Below, one piece after another: positions 33,522 through 42,107 of a DNA stretch of 64,000 nt; the stretch's first letter is position 1, and each line of letters opens with the position of its first letter. The stretch is from an uncultured Caryophanales bacterium. GTDB lineage: Bacteria; Bacillota_I; Bacilli_A; RF39; UBA660. Below the pieces are notes generated by a model. The model ran no database searches and had not been told where the DNA came from. It saw only the letters and a program-made list of their open reading frames with translations. The position numbers were made by a program, and so were the translations under genes. The stretch covers positions 1-64,000 of the forward strand of contig CANOBK010000004.1 of assembly GCA_947564265.1 (NCBI GenBank), read 5' to 3'.

Positions 33522-36464
33522 ATGTACTTAAAAGAAATTCAAGCATCAGGTTTTAAATCGTTTGCAGATAAAATAAATATTGTATTAGATGATAATATTA
33601 CTTGTATTGTTGGTCCTAATGGTAGTGGAAAAAGCAATGTTGTCGATGCTGTTCGTTGGGTATTAGGAGAGCAATCGGTAAAAAGTCTTCGTGGCGATGG
33701 ATCGATGAGTGATGTCATCTTCTCTGGAAGTAAAAGCAGAAATGCCCTAAATGTAGCGTCTGTTTGTTTAGTATTTGATAATTCTGACAATTATCTAAAA
33801 GTTCCTTATACAGAAGTATCTGTCAAGAGAAGAGTGTATCGCAGTGGAGAAAATGAATATTTCTTAAATGGAGAGAAATGTCGGTTAAAAGATATTACTG
33901 ATTTATTTATGGATAGTGGAATTGGAAAAGAGTCTTTTAATATTATCTCTCAAGGGGAAGTACAGAAAATCTTAAGTAATTCCCCTTATGAACGTAGAGT
34001 GATCTTTGAAGAAGCCGCTAGCGTTTTAAAATATAAAAAAAGAAAAGAAGAAGCAATTCGAAAATTAGACCGTACAAAGAATAACTTAGAGCGTGTAGAA
34101 GATATTATTCATGAACTAGAACTTCAACTAGAACCACTAAAAGAACAAAGCAAAAAAGCTAGAGAATATCTAGAAACGAAAGAAAAATTAGAACAAGTAG
34201 AAGTTGCCTTACTAGCGTATGAGATTGAAATGTTAAACGATGAATATCAACAGGCAAAAGCAAAACTAGAAGTTTTAAATAATGAAATTATTACCTTATC
34301 TTCTGGTACTAGTGGAAGTGATGCAGAAATTGGTCAGAAGAAAGTAGAACAACTTCGTCTTGAGACAGAACTTGCAGATCTTCAAAAAGAATTATTAATC
34401 TTAACGAGAGAAGAAGAAAAACTAAATGGCGAAAAGAAGATGTTACAAGAAAGAAGCAAATATCAAGCAAATGATCAAAAAGTTCATGAAGCAATCGCTT
34501 CTTTAAAAGAAAAAGGTTTAAAGCTTGGAAATGAAATTTCGATTCTGACAGAAGAAGTTTCTTTTGATCAGGAAAACTTAACGACAAAGACAAAGAACTT
34601 AAATGAGATGAATCAACAATTCAATCAAAACAAGCAGAAAGTAGAAGAAATTGACAGGGAGATTTCATTTAAGAGACGAGATACCTATGAATTAGATAAT
34701 AAAATCCAAGTATTAGAAAACTTTATTGAATCTGGTGGAAACCTAAGTAATAGTGTCAAATCTGTTTTAAATAATCCAAGATTAAATGGAGTTCATGACT
34801 GTATTGGAAACTTAATTGATTGTGATTTAAAATTTGCTACGGCATTAGATATTGCGCTTGGTGGAAGTAAACAGTTTTTAGTAGTTGATAATGAAAATGT
34901 TGCGAAAGATGCCATTCATTATTTAAAAGAAAATCGTTTAGGACGTGCGACATTCTTTCCTTTAAATGTGATTCGTGGAAGGTATGTCGATCAGGAAACA
35001 GAGAACATTCTTCGAGTAGAAATGGGTTATATTGATGTACTTGCCAATTTAGTTCAATTTGATCCAAAATATAAAGAAATTGTTTATAATCAATTAGGGA
35101 ATGTCTTAGTTGCCATTGATATTGATAGTGCCAATCGTATTAGTAGAAAAATCCATTCGCGATATAAAATTGTAACATTAGAGGGAGAAGTAATCCATGT
35201 TGGTGGTTCTATGACAGGTGGAAATACTACTTCTTCTAGAAACATGATGAGTGATAAATATGAACTAGAGCGCCTTCAAAGAAAAAGAGAAGAAAGTGAA
35301 CAAGTAATTAAGGAATTAGAACATACGAGAAGTGAACAGGAAATTCTTGTAAAGCAGGTGGAAGAAAAGCTTTATAAAGAGCAAACTGCACTTTTATTAG
35401 AGAAAGATTCTATCAATCATAAATTAGAAAGATTAACTCAATTAAAAGAGCAAAAAGAACAGGTAGAATCAGAACTTCATAGTTTGGATGCAGTTGTTGA
35501 TTCTTCTATTTCGAAAGAAGAAGATCGGATTATGAGTGCTTTCTATGAGGCACAAAAGAAGAAAGAAGAAACACAAATCTTGGTAGCCAGAAAAACGAGA
35601 GAAAAAGAACAACTGAAGAGTGAGATTGAAGAGTTAGAGGCACAGAATAAAGTTACCAATAGTACGCTTAATAAAAAGCAGACAGAGGTTCGAGAATTAG
35701 AAGTAAAATTCAGTCGAATGGATGTAAAACTAGACTATAATCTCAATACGTTAAGTGAAGAATATTCTTTAACTTTTGAAAAGGCAAAGGAGAACTATCA
35801 GTTAGAAATTCCATTTGATGAAGCAAGGAAACAAGTAACAGATTATAAAAATACTTTGAAGGGAATTGGTATGGTTAATATTGAATCTATCAAGGAATTT
35901 GATCGAGTCAATGAGAGATATCAATTTCTAGATCATCAAAGAAATGATCTATTGAGTGCACAAGATACTTTACTTGAAATCATCGATGAGATGGATGAAG
36001 TCATGAAGGAAGAGTTTAAGAAAACATTCGATCAAATTGAAAAAGAATTCGAAGTAGTTTTCCGTCAATTATTTAATGGTGGAAAGGCAACACTAAAATT
36101 AACGGATCCTAATAATTTATTAGAAAGTGGTGTAGAAATTATCGCAAGTCCACCAGGAAAAAAATTAACGACAATTTCTTTACTATCTGGTGGAGAAAAA
36201 ACGTTAACTGCAATCAGTTTGTTATTTGCGATTCTAAATGTTAGAACAGTACCATTCTGTTTGTTTGATGAAGTAGAAGCAGCACTAGATGAAGCCAATG
36301 TCGATAATTTTGGTACTTATCTAGATCATTATAAAAATAAAACCCAATTCTTATTAATTACGCATAAGAAAAAAACCATGGAGTATGCAAAAACACTCTA
36401 TGGAATTACGATGCAAGAATCTGGTGTTAGTAAATTAGTTAGTGTAAAATTAGAAAGTAAATAA
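33522..36464 (+). CDS. smc: Chromosome segregation SMC protein with short arms
   Basis: The 980-residue protein compacts and segregates the chromosome with ScpA/ScpB (not in this window). The N-terminal head holds Walker A GPNGSGKSNVVDAVRWVLGEQ. A coiled arm (about 170-410) leads to a hinge (about 415-535; GVHDCIGNLIDCDLKFATAL) and a second arm (about 560-810). The C-terminal head has LLSGGEKTLTAISLLFAIL and Walker B FCLFDEVEAALDEANV. Typical SMC has about 1180-1190 residues, so each arm is shorter by roughly 80-90 residues. ATG 33522 follows AAGGTGAT. The rnc and ftsY genes often seen beside smc are absent. Confidence 0.95.
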   Translation: MYLKEIQASGFKSFADKINIVLDDNITCIVGPNGSGKSNVVDAVRWVLGEQSVKSLRGDGSMSDVIFSGSKSRNALNVASVCLVFDNSDNYLKVPYTEVSVKRRVYRSGENEYFLNGEKCRLKDITDLFMDSGIGKESFNIISQGEVQKILSNSPYERRVIFEEAASVLKYKKRKEEAIRKLDRTKNNLERVEDIIHELELQLEPLKEQSKKAREYLETKEKLEQVEVALLAYEIEMLNDEYQQAKAKLEVLNNEIITLSSGTSGSDAEIGQKKVEQLRLETELADLQKELLILTREEEKLNGEKKMLQERSKYQANDQKVHEAIASLKEKGLKLGNEISILTEEVSFDQENLTTKTKNLNEMNQQFNQNKQKVEEIDREISFKRRDTYELDNKIQVLENFIESGGNLSNSVKSVLNNPRLNGVHDCIGNLIDCDLKFATALDIALGGSKQFLVVDNENVAKDAIHYLKENRLGRATFFPLNVIRGRYVDQETENILRVEMGYIDVLANLVQFDPKYKEIVYNQLGNVLVAIDIDSANRISRKIHSRYKIVTLEGEVIHVGGSMTGGNTTSSRNMMSDKYELERLQRKREESEQVIKELEHTRSEQEILVKQVEEKLYKEQTALLLEKDSINHKLERLTQLKEQKEQVESELHSLDAVVDSSISKEEDRIMSAFYEAQKKKEETQILVARKTREKEQLKSEIEELEAQNKVTNSTLNKKQTEVRELEVKFSRMDVKLDYNLNTLSEEYSLTFEKAKENYQLEIPFDEARKQVTDYKNTLKGIGMVNIESIKEFDRVNERYQFLDHQRNDLLSAQDTLLEIIDEMDEVMKEEFKKTFDQIEKEFEVVFRQLFNGGKATLKLTDPNNLLESGVEIIASPPGKKLTTISLLSGGEKTLTAISLLFAILNVRTVPFCLFDEVEAALDEANVDNFGTYLDHYKNKTQFLLITHKKKTMEYAKTLYGITMQESGVSKLVSVKLESK

Positions 36465-36487
36465 AAAAGGCAAAACCTGCCTTTTAA
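36463..36487. terminator. Bidirectional terminator between smc and the minus-strand gene
   Basis: AAAAGGCA (36465-36472) pairs with TGCCTTTT (36478-36485). A/T runs on both sides serve both strands; the minus-strand stop codon is inside it. Confidence 0.8.
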
Positions 36488-36753
36488 TATGGATAATAAT
36501 AGAAATTATTATAATAAGTATTAGGATAGTAAGTTGGATAATAATATGGTTGTGGATAAAAAGTTGGTCCATAAGAATTGTTTGGTTGCTGATTTCCAAT
36601 GGCATATCCAGCAATTCCTCCCAATAAAAGTGGCCCAAAAAATCCGCCAACGAATCGTTCATCGTTTGTATTAGAATTGTAATTTCTAGAAAAACCACGT
36701 CTTCCATACATATTTCTAGAAAATTGATTCATATTATAATTATATGGTAGCAT
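36484..36753 (-). CDS. Small Tyr/Asn/Pro-rich protein with one hydrophobic segment
   Basis: The 89-residue protein starts MLPYNYNMNQFSRNMYGRRG, has a Gly-rich hydrophobic stretch GGFFGPLLLGGIAGYAIG (about residues 36-53), and ends in Tyr-Pro repeats. Composition resembles small coat- or surface-associated proteins in Firmicutes, but sporulation cannot be inferred. A strong ribosome site (GGAAGGAG on the minus strand, 9 nt before the start) supports that it is real. It is convergent with smc and divergent from the aminopeptidase gene. Confidence 0.65.
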   Translation of the reverse strand: MLPYNYNMNQFSRNMYGRRGFSRNYNSNTNDERFVGGFFGPLLLGGIAGYAIGNQQPNNSYGPTFYPQPYYYPTYYPNTYYNNFYYYPY

Positions 36754-36808
36754 AGACTATAATCTCCTTCCTAACAATAGTTTATGCGATAAGAAAGGAA
36801 TGAGTGAA

Positions 36809-37921
36809 ATGAGTGAAAAATTAAAAGAATTGGCAAGGCAAATTGTTGGATATTCTATTAAGGTAGAAAAAGGGGAAAAGGTTTTAATTATGACCCAATC
36901 TCTAGAAGCTAGAGAATTGATTTCTTATTTGATTGAAGAAATTTATAATCGGAATGGGGTTCCTTCTGTCAAAGTAAATGATCCTTATCTTGGAAGTCAA
37001 TTGGCTGAGGGAAATACCGATGAGAGAATTGAACTTTTAAAAACGATTCAGGAACAAGAAGTAGCTTTATATGATTCTTTCATCAATATCCGTTATGCGA
37101 CCAATGACTATGAGGATAAAAATATCAATCCTGAAATGAATCGAAAACTTAAGAAAGCTTTATTAAAAAGTTCTGATATTAGAGTAAATCAAAGAAAATG
37201 GGTATTACTTAATTATCCATCTGACTTAGATAGTCATAAAGCAGGAATGACAACCCGTGAGTTTCAAATGTTTGCCCTTGATGTTATGACAGTTAATTAT
37301 AAAGAAATGGGAGAGAAAATCAAACCACTAAAAGAATTAATGGATCAGACAGATAGAGTTAGAATTACAGGGAAAGATACTGATTTAACGTTCAGTATTA
37401 AAAAGATGGGAAGTATTCCTTGTGTAGGTGAAATGAATATTCCAGATGGAGAATTATATTCTGCTCCTGTTAAGGATAGTGTCAATGGTAAAATTACTTA
37501 TAATACTCCTAGCCCTTATAATGGAAATATCTTTCATCATGTTTCTTTGGAATTTAAAGATGGAAAGATTATAAAAGCTACTTGTGATGAGGATGATCAA
37601 AAATTAAATGAAATCTTTGATACTGATGAGGGTGCTAGATATGTAGGAGAGTTCTCTTTAGGATTTAATCCTAAAATTCTAGAACCAATGGGAGATATCT
37701 TATATGATGAAAAAATCTTAGGAAGCCTACATTTCACTCCAGGTCAAGCTTACAAAGATTGTTATAATGGAAATGATTCTGGAATTCATTGGGATATGGT
37801 TCTCATTCAAAGACCAGAGTATGGTGGAGGAGAAGTCTACTTTGATGATGTGTTAATTCGAAAAGATGGGATGTTTGTTCTTGAAGAATTAAAGCCATTA
37901 AATTTTGGATATAAAGGATAG
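36809..37921 (+). CDS. Aminopeptidase, M29 (PepS/AmpS) family
   Basis: The 370-residue protein matches the M29 metallo-aminopeptidases, which release N-terminal residues from peptides in the cytoplasm. Seen are the opening AGQ-like helix KELARQIVGYSIKVEKGEKVLI, the segment TDLTFSIKKMG, CVGEMNIPDGELYSAP, the acidic FDTDEGARYVGEFSLGFNP, and the C-terminal HFTPGQAYKDCYNGNDSGIHWDMV, holding the metal ligands (two Glu, His, Asp). Length is near the family norm of 370-410. ATG 36809 has AAAGGA at 9 nt; ATG 36800 is too close to it. Confidence 0.9.
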   Translation: MSEKLKELARQIVGYSIKVEKGEKVLIMTQSLEARELISYLIEEIYNRNGVPSVKVNDPYLGSQLAEGNTDERIELLKTIQEQEVALYDSFINIRYATNDYEDKNINPEMNRKLKKALLKSSDIRVNQRKWVLLNYPSDLDSHKAGMTTREFQMFALDVMTVNYKEMGEKIKPLKELMDQTDRVRITGKDTDLTFSIKKMGSIPCVGEMNIPDGELYSAPVKDSVNGKITYNTPSPYNGNIFHHVSLEFKDGKIIKATCDEDDQKLNEIFDTDEGARYVGEFSLGFNPKILEPMGDILYDEKILGSLHFTPGQAYKDCYNGNDSGIHWDMVLIQRPEYGGGEVYFDDVLIRKDGMFVLEELKPLNFGYKG

Positions 37922-37944
37922 AAAAATTTTATTTGAATAAAGAA

Positions 37945-37980
37945 AAAGATACTTGAGAGAAACGTTCAGTATCTTTTTTT
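37945..37980 (+). terminator. Terminator after the aminopeptidase gene
   Basis: AAAGATACT (37945-37953) pairs with AGTATCTTT (37968-37976), followed by a T run. Confidence 0.85.
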
Positions 37981-38076
37981 GATTAGTTTGATGAAGCAAG
38001 TTTATAATATAAGTGGTGTCGAAAAATAGTAAGAAATAAAAAATATTGGATCTCTAATTTTAATGGAATTCGAAAC

Positions 38077-38106
38077 TTGAAAATACTATCATTTGCATGA
38101 TATACT
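38077..38106 (+). promoter_or_regulatory. Promoter of the 38153 gene
   Basis: TTGAAA at 38077-38082, an 18-bp spacer and TATACT at 38101-38106. Its position within the longer open frame (from 38093) supports the start at 38153. Confidence 0.55.
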
Positions 38107-38152
38107 GAGACTGTATAATTTGGGTTATAAAATTAGTGATAATAGGAAGTGT

Positions 38153-39145
38153 ATGGTCGGAGTGATAACTGTAGAAAAGATAAAAGAATTAAATCAAAAA
38201 TATGAAATACGAAATGGTCAGGTGTACAGTAGAGACACAAATCAACAGGTAATGGATGAGGATACTGTATTACAGATAAAGGCAGCTAGATTGATTTATA
38301 ATGAGGCTAGAGAAAAGTCTCATAGTGATTTTCTTCAATTTGGTAAAGTATGGAAAAAACCTGAACAATATATTTATAACTATTTAGAAAGATATGGGGT
38401 AAATGGAGATATCAATGATTTTCCACAAAACTCTGTTTATCGATCATTATTAGATAATGATGGTCATTTTGAATGTAATTATTTAGGAGATACATTAGAC
38501 TGTGAAAAATTTGGAATGTTTTATGGTAAAAAGCAAGAATATGGGATTTCTCTTTTAAGACTAAAATTTAGAGAAAAGGGCTTTGATATTGATGATTTTA
38601 GTATCAAGATAGATACTAGTGAATTTAAAAAAAACGGATATTCTACAGTAATAATTGATTTTAAGAAAAAGCCTTATAAGAAGGAGGATAAGCAAAGTAT
38701 CAATATTCATAGTTTGACTGGGGATGAAAAGTTAGAATATGCAAAAAAACAATTAGAAAAAGCTCAAGCAAATGGTGATCTCGATATGATTTCTTATTGG
38801 CAAACTATAATCCGTAATAGTAGTAGTTATCGTCACCCAAAAGCAAACGTTTTAAACGAATTAGAAGCAAAAAAACAAGAAGCTAGACAGGATAATGATC
38901 ATGATGCCTTTAACTACTATCAGGAAAATATTGTAAGCATTTTAGAAAAGAATCAAGCACAGGTATCTCCTGAAGAATGGGAACATATGAGTTATGATCA
39001 GAAAAGAAGCTTTATGTTAGTAAAAATGAAAGAGGCAAAGGCATTGGATGATAAAGATATGTTTAATTATTGGGCTAGTAATATAGTTATGTTGGATGCA
39101 AATCAAGAAAGTAGTATGGCATCAGCAACTGAGATTCATAAGTAA
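38153..39145 (+). CDS. Unknown charged protein with repeated helical C-terminus
   Basis: I do not recognise this 330-residue protein. It has no signal or membrane segment. The N-terminal half is mixed (NGQVYSRDTNQQVMDEDTVL, then DFLQFGKVWKKPEQYIYNYL). The C-terminal half holds three similar helical units of about 30-45 residues: EYAKKQLEKAQANGDLDMISYWQ, LEAKKQEARQDNDHDAFNYYQ and MLVKMKEAKALDDKDMFNYWA, each with A-x-x-x-x-D plus F/I-x-Y-W/Y and followed by NI or II. The three units are imperfect repeats. ATG 38153 has AGGAAG 5 nt upstream. It stands alone between terminators. Confidence 0.55.
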   Translation: MVGVITVEKIKELNQKYEIRNGQVYSRDTNQQVMDEDTVLQIKAARLIYNEAREKSHSDFLQFGKVWKKPEQYIYNYLERYGVNGDINDFPQNSVYRSLLDNDGHFECNYLGDTLDCEKFGMFYGKKQEYGISLLRLKFREKGFDIDDFSIKIDTSEFKKNGYSTVIIDFKKKPYKKEDKQSINIHSLTGDEKLEYAKKQLEKAQANGDLDMISYWQTIIRNSSSYRHPKANVLNELEAKKQEARQDNDHDAFNYYQENIVSILEKNQAQVSPEEWEHMSYDQKRSFMLVKMKEAKALDDKDMFNYWASNIVMLDANQESSMASATEIHK

Positions 39146-39158
39146 TCAATTTTTATAG

Positions 39159-39197
39159 AAGAAATATTGAAGAACGAAACTTCAGTATTTCTTTTAT
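39159..39197. terminator. Bidirectional terminator between convergent genes
   Basis: AAGAAATATTGAAG (39159-39172) pairs with CTTCAGTATTTCTT (39180-39193, one G-U), flanked by T runs on the plus side and A-rich sequence on the other. It serves the 38153 gene and the minus-strand LysR gene. Confidence 0.8.
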
Positions 39198-40081
39198 TTG
39201 TTATTAATAATATCGATTAATTTTTTTACACTATAATTCGGAATTGACTGGGACCGAGTCACAATTCCAATAAATCTTTCTGGAACTTCTGGAGTTACTT
39301 GAATTTTGTATAGTTCTTTCTTTTTTAACTCTTCTTTAATAAATTCTTCTGTTGCATATCCAATCCCAAATCCAATCTTGATAAAATCCATAATTAGATT
39401 GTAACTGACAATTTCCATTTTAGGAGTTAAAGATACCTGATTCTTTTTCAAATATTGATTTAAGAAATTTCTTGTATTGGAAGGTGCCTTCTGAAATAGT
39501 AGGGGATATTGTTTCAATTCCTCTAATTTTAGCTTTCCGTTTGTTAGATTATAATATTTTTTATTTCCTACGAAAATATCATGAACGCTCATTACCTTTT
39601 GAATCTTTAAATCTTTTGTCTCTTCCATTGGTAAATTTAATAAAAGTAAATCCAAGCTTCCATTTCTTAAATCCGTTAATAACGTTTCTGTTAAGGTATT
39701 GATAATTTGAATATCAATATTTGGATATTTTTCATGAAATTTTTCTAAATAGGGCATAAGAACATATTTGCTGACTGTTGTACTGGCTCCGATTCGAATA
39801 CTCCCGTAGTCTAAGTCCTTAAGATTCGTTAGGGCATGTTCTCCATTGGTGAAGTTTTCAATTCCTTCTTTAATATAATGAAAAAATACTTTTCCCTCTT
39901 CTGTTAAAGTTACTCCTTTTTTTGTTCTTACAAATAGGGTAACTCCCAGTTGTTCTTCTAAAGATTTAACTTGAAAAGAAACGGCAGGCTGTGAGATTAA
40001 TAATTGCTCTGCTGCTTTTGAAATGCTTCCATAAGTTGCAACATAATAAAAAATTTTATAGGATTCATAATTTAAATTCAT
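39194..40081 (-). CDS. LysR-family transcriptional regulator
   Basis: The 295-residue protein has an N-terminal winged HTH (residues 1-60: FYYVATYGSISKAAEQLLIS, QPAVSFQVKSLEEQLGVTLF) and a periplasmic-type ligand domain (about 90-290). The wing has RTKKGVTLTEEGK. ATG 40081 has GGAG 9 nt upstream on its strand; the longer frame extends through the intergenic palindrome, so it is rejected. It is divergent from the DUF2099-like gene, the usual arrangement for a LysR regulator and its target. The effector is not evident. The related CysB/CysL/CynR-type regulators control sulfur or nitrogen metabolism, but this one cannot be assigned. Confidence 0.93.
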   Translation of the reverse strand: MNLNYESYKIFYYVATYGSISKAAEQLLISQPAVSFQVKSLEEQLGVTLFVRTKKGVTLTEEGKVFFHYIKEGIENFTNGEHALTNLKDLDYGSIRIGASTTVSKYVLMPYLEKFHEKYPNIDIQIINTLTETLLTDLRNGSLDLLLLNLPMEETKDLKIQKVMSVHDIFVGNKKYYNLTNGKLKLEELKQYPLLFQKAPSNTRNFLNQYLKKNQVSLTPKMEIVSYNLIMDFIKIGFGIGYATEEFIKEELKKKELYKIQVTPEVPERFIGIVTRSQSIPNYSVKKLIDIINNK

Positions 40082-40103
40082 ATATAAATACTCCTTATAT
40101 TGA

Positions 40104-40149
40104 TTATAAATAATATATATTTTATTTATAACAAAAATAACGATACAAT
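40104..40149. promoter_or_regulatory. LysR-type palindrome and divergent promoter
   Basis: TTATAAATAA (40104-40113) and TTATTTATAA (40122-40131) are perfect 10-bp inverted arms with an 8-nt centre. A -10 TACAAT at 40144-40149 serves the 40174 gene, and its -35 position falls on the right arm. It lies 23 nt upstream of the LysR start. It is the likely operator, though AT-rich sequence makes chance palindromes more common. Confidence 0.55.
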
Positions 40150-40173
40150 ACAAGTAGAGGAGGAGAAATTATT

Positions 40174-41664
40174 ATGTTAAAAGAAAGAAAAATTTTAGAA
40201 AGTATGGATTCATCTATCATTTCTAGTGAATCCCAAAAAAGAATTGGAAGTTTTACTTATGACTCTTACTTAGGTGATTTAGGGGTAGAAATATTAGAAG
40301 ATGAAACCAAAGAGCATGCAGAAGGAGAGGAATTCTACTTTACAGAATTTGAAGCTCATGAATCAGAAAGTGATTATCATACCTTTTACCAAACTTATGA
40401 TTTTAAAGGAGTTCTATTAGACTTTAATTTAAATGATTTAGATACAACAAGATATTTCGGAGAAGATTTAAGTGATGATTTCCTTGATCAGAAAGAGTTA
40501 CTTAGTGGTGTAACAGAAATCCTAAAAAAGTATCGTCTCATAAAGGAACTTCATATTGACTATGACATCAGTATTGAAAAGAAAGGATATCTTCAGGTAG
40601 TTTTGTTAGATAAGAATTTAGATGAAATTTTAGATGTCGTTGCTGAAATACTACTCTATATCAGAGAGTATTATAATAACCTTGGAATCCATATTACAAG
40701 AATGTTTGGAAGTTATGTTCTATTAAAAAAAGTAGATGGCGAATTAAAAGCAATCAAAGCAACGCCAGTTCCTATTCAATATTGTCCGTTAATGATAAAG
40801 CTATTGAAGGAAGTCGGAGGAGAAGAAAGTGAAGAATTAATTAAAGCAATCAATACGGAAGATAAGGAAATCCAAACAAGGATGATGTGTGAATTGATTG
40901 ATAAAATCGTTATTCAAGGAGGATATTTTGATACCAATCGACCTTTGAATTCTTGCGAAGCGAATGTTTTATTTGGAGCATCAGAAACAATTTCCTCAGC
41001 TTTTAAAACCGATTTAGTAGATAGTGCTGTAATTGTATCAAACAACTTAGGAACGATTATTACAACTAATGATTCAAATACTCAAGGGGCAGTTAAGCGG
41101 ATGACAGGACTTTTTTATACGAGTCCTTCCAAAGAGATTATGGATGAAGCGGAAAGAGCAAATATTATTCCAGTTTTTCCTTATACATCAGAAATTGATC
41201 AATTAGAGGGAGTCAAAGAGGCAATCCGAAGAGGTTATAAAAAAATAGCAGTCACTTTTGCTGCTCATGATAATCAACTATTAGATCAGGTTAAAGAATT
41301 AGAAAATGAAGGAATTACAATCTATAAGTTCGGTTTATGTTCAACAGGGATTGATCAAAAAACAGCATTAATCATGAAAGAAAATGCAGATGTTATTTGG
41401 TCTTGTGCTTCTAAGTATGTGAAAGAACTGATAGAACCATCCGCTCTAGCGCAAGTTGGAATTAAAATTCCTGTTCATATTATGACAGAACGTGGATGGA
41501 ATCTTGTGAAAAATCATCTTTCTTTTATGGGGGTTGAAGACTCTAATCTAGAACTTACTTGTGGAGAAGAGAAACCAGTAATCCTTCATGAGCGTGGCAA
41601 AATGAAAGTACTCACAAAGAAAGAAATCCATAATTGTACAGATTGCCCTCATCCATGTGTATAA
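40174..41664 (+). CDS. DUF2099-like protein (methanogenesis marker 8-related) with Cys motif tail
   Basis: The 496-residue protein has a two-part build. The N-terminal part (1-265) is acidic with DFKGVLLDFNLNDLDTTRYF and a Cys in QYCPLM. The C-terminal part (about 268-495) contains FGASETISSAFKTDLVDSAV, GTIITTNDSNTQGAVKRMTG, QLEGVKEAIRRGYKKIAVTF and CASKYVKEL. These are the patterns I remember from DUF2099, known in methanogens as marker 8 and also found in some bacteria. It ends in an NCTDCPHPCV triple-Cys motif that could bind metal or an iron-sulfur cluster. Function is unknown. GAGGAGGAG lies 8 nt before ATG 40174. Regulation by the divergent LysR is likely. Confidence 0.65.
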   Translation: MLKERKILESMDSSIISSESQKRIGSFTYDSYLGDLGVEILEDETKEHAEGEEFYFTEFEAHESESDYHTFYQTYDFKGVLLDFNLNDLDTTRYFGEDLSDDFLDQKELLSGVTEILKKYRLIKELHIDYDISIEKKGYLQVVLLDKNLDEILDVVAEILLYIREYYNNLGIHITRMFGSYVLLKKVDGELKAIKATPVPIQYCPLMIKLLKEVGGEESEELIKAINTEDKEIQTRMMCELIDKIVIQGGYFDTNRPLNSCEANVLFGASETISSAFKTDLVDSAVIVSNNLGTIITTNDSNTQGAVKRMTGLFYTSPSKEIMDEAERANIIPVFPYTSEIDQLEGVKEAIRRGYKKIAVTFAAHDNQLLDQVKELENEGITIYKFGLCSTGIDQKTALIMKENADVIWSCASKYVKELIEPSALAQVGIKIPVHIMTERGWNLVKNHLSFMGVEDSNLELTCGEEKPVILHERGKMKVLTKKEIHNCTDCPHPCV

Positions 41665-41690
41665 AAAAGCCATCATAATGGCTTTTTCCT
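41664..41690. terminator. Bidirectional terminator
   Basis: AAAAAGCCAT (41664-41673) pairs with ATGGCTTTTT (41678-41687), loop CATA, with A and T runs on the two sides. It ends the 40174 gene and the convergent 41692 gene. Confidence 0.88.
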
Positions 41691-41691
41691 T

Positions 41692-42000
41692 TTAGAAAGA
41701 ATTTTTTTGGCATTCTTTTAGATGGTTCAATTCTTCTTGAATTTTGTCAATTACTTTACTTAATGTATCTAAATCTGTTTCCTGTCCATTACAGTTTTGG
41801 CTTTTCTCTTTCTCTTGTTTTTTTGTTTCTAGATTGGAAACTTGTGATGCGTAGGTTTGTACCGTTAATCCGATTAATTGCAGCCAGTTTCCAATACTTG
41901 CTTGTTCCGCAGGACTTAATTCATTCGCAAGATAAAAACCAATGACAATTGCACTTCCTGTAAAAGTATAGGGATTCATCTCGAAAAAAAGATTTTTCAT
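41692..42000 (-). CDS. Small conserved membrane protein
   Basis: The 102-residue protein has a hydrophobic N-terminal half (residues 10-50) with ANELSPAEQASIGNWLQLIG, a pattern I recall from short uncharacterised Firmicutes proteins. A charged coiled-coil C-terminal half follows (QVSNLETKKQEKEKSQ, DTLSKVIDKIQEELNHLKE). Probably one or two membrane segments, facing the cytoplasm. AAAGGGG lies 6-7 nt before the start on the minus strand. Function unknown. Confidence 0.7.
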   Translation of the reverse strand: MKNLFFEMNPYTFTGSAIVIGFYLANELSPAEQASIGNWLQLIGLTVQTYASQVSNLETKKQEKEKSQNCNGQETDLDTLSKVIDKIQEELNHLKECQKNSF

Positions 42001-42107
42001 CGTAATGCCCCTTTCTTTTTACTATATGCGCTTTTCTTCATTTTTAGACAAAAATAGAACTTCTAATATAACTCGTCCATCATATCTTAGTACTGGGAGG
42101 ACTTTTT

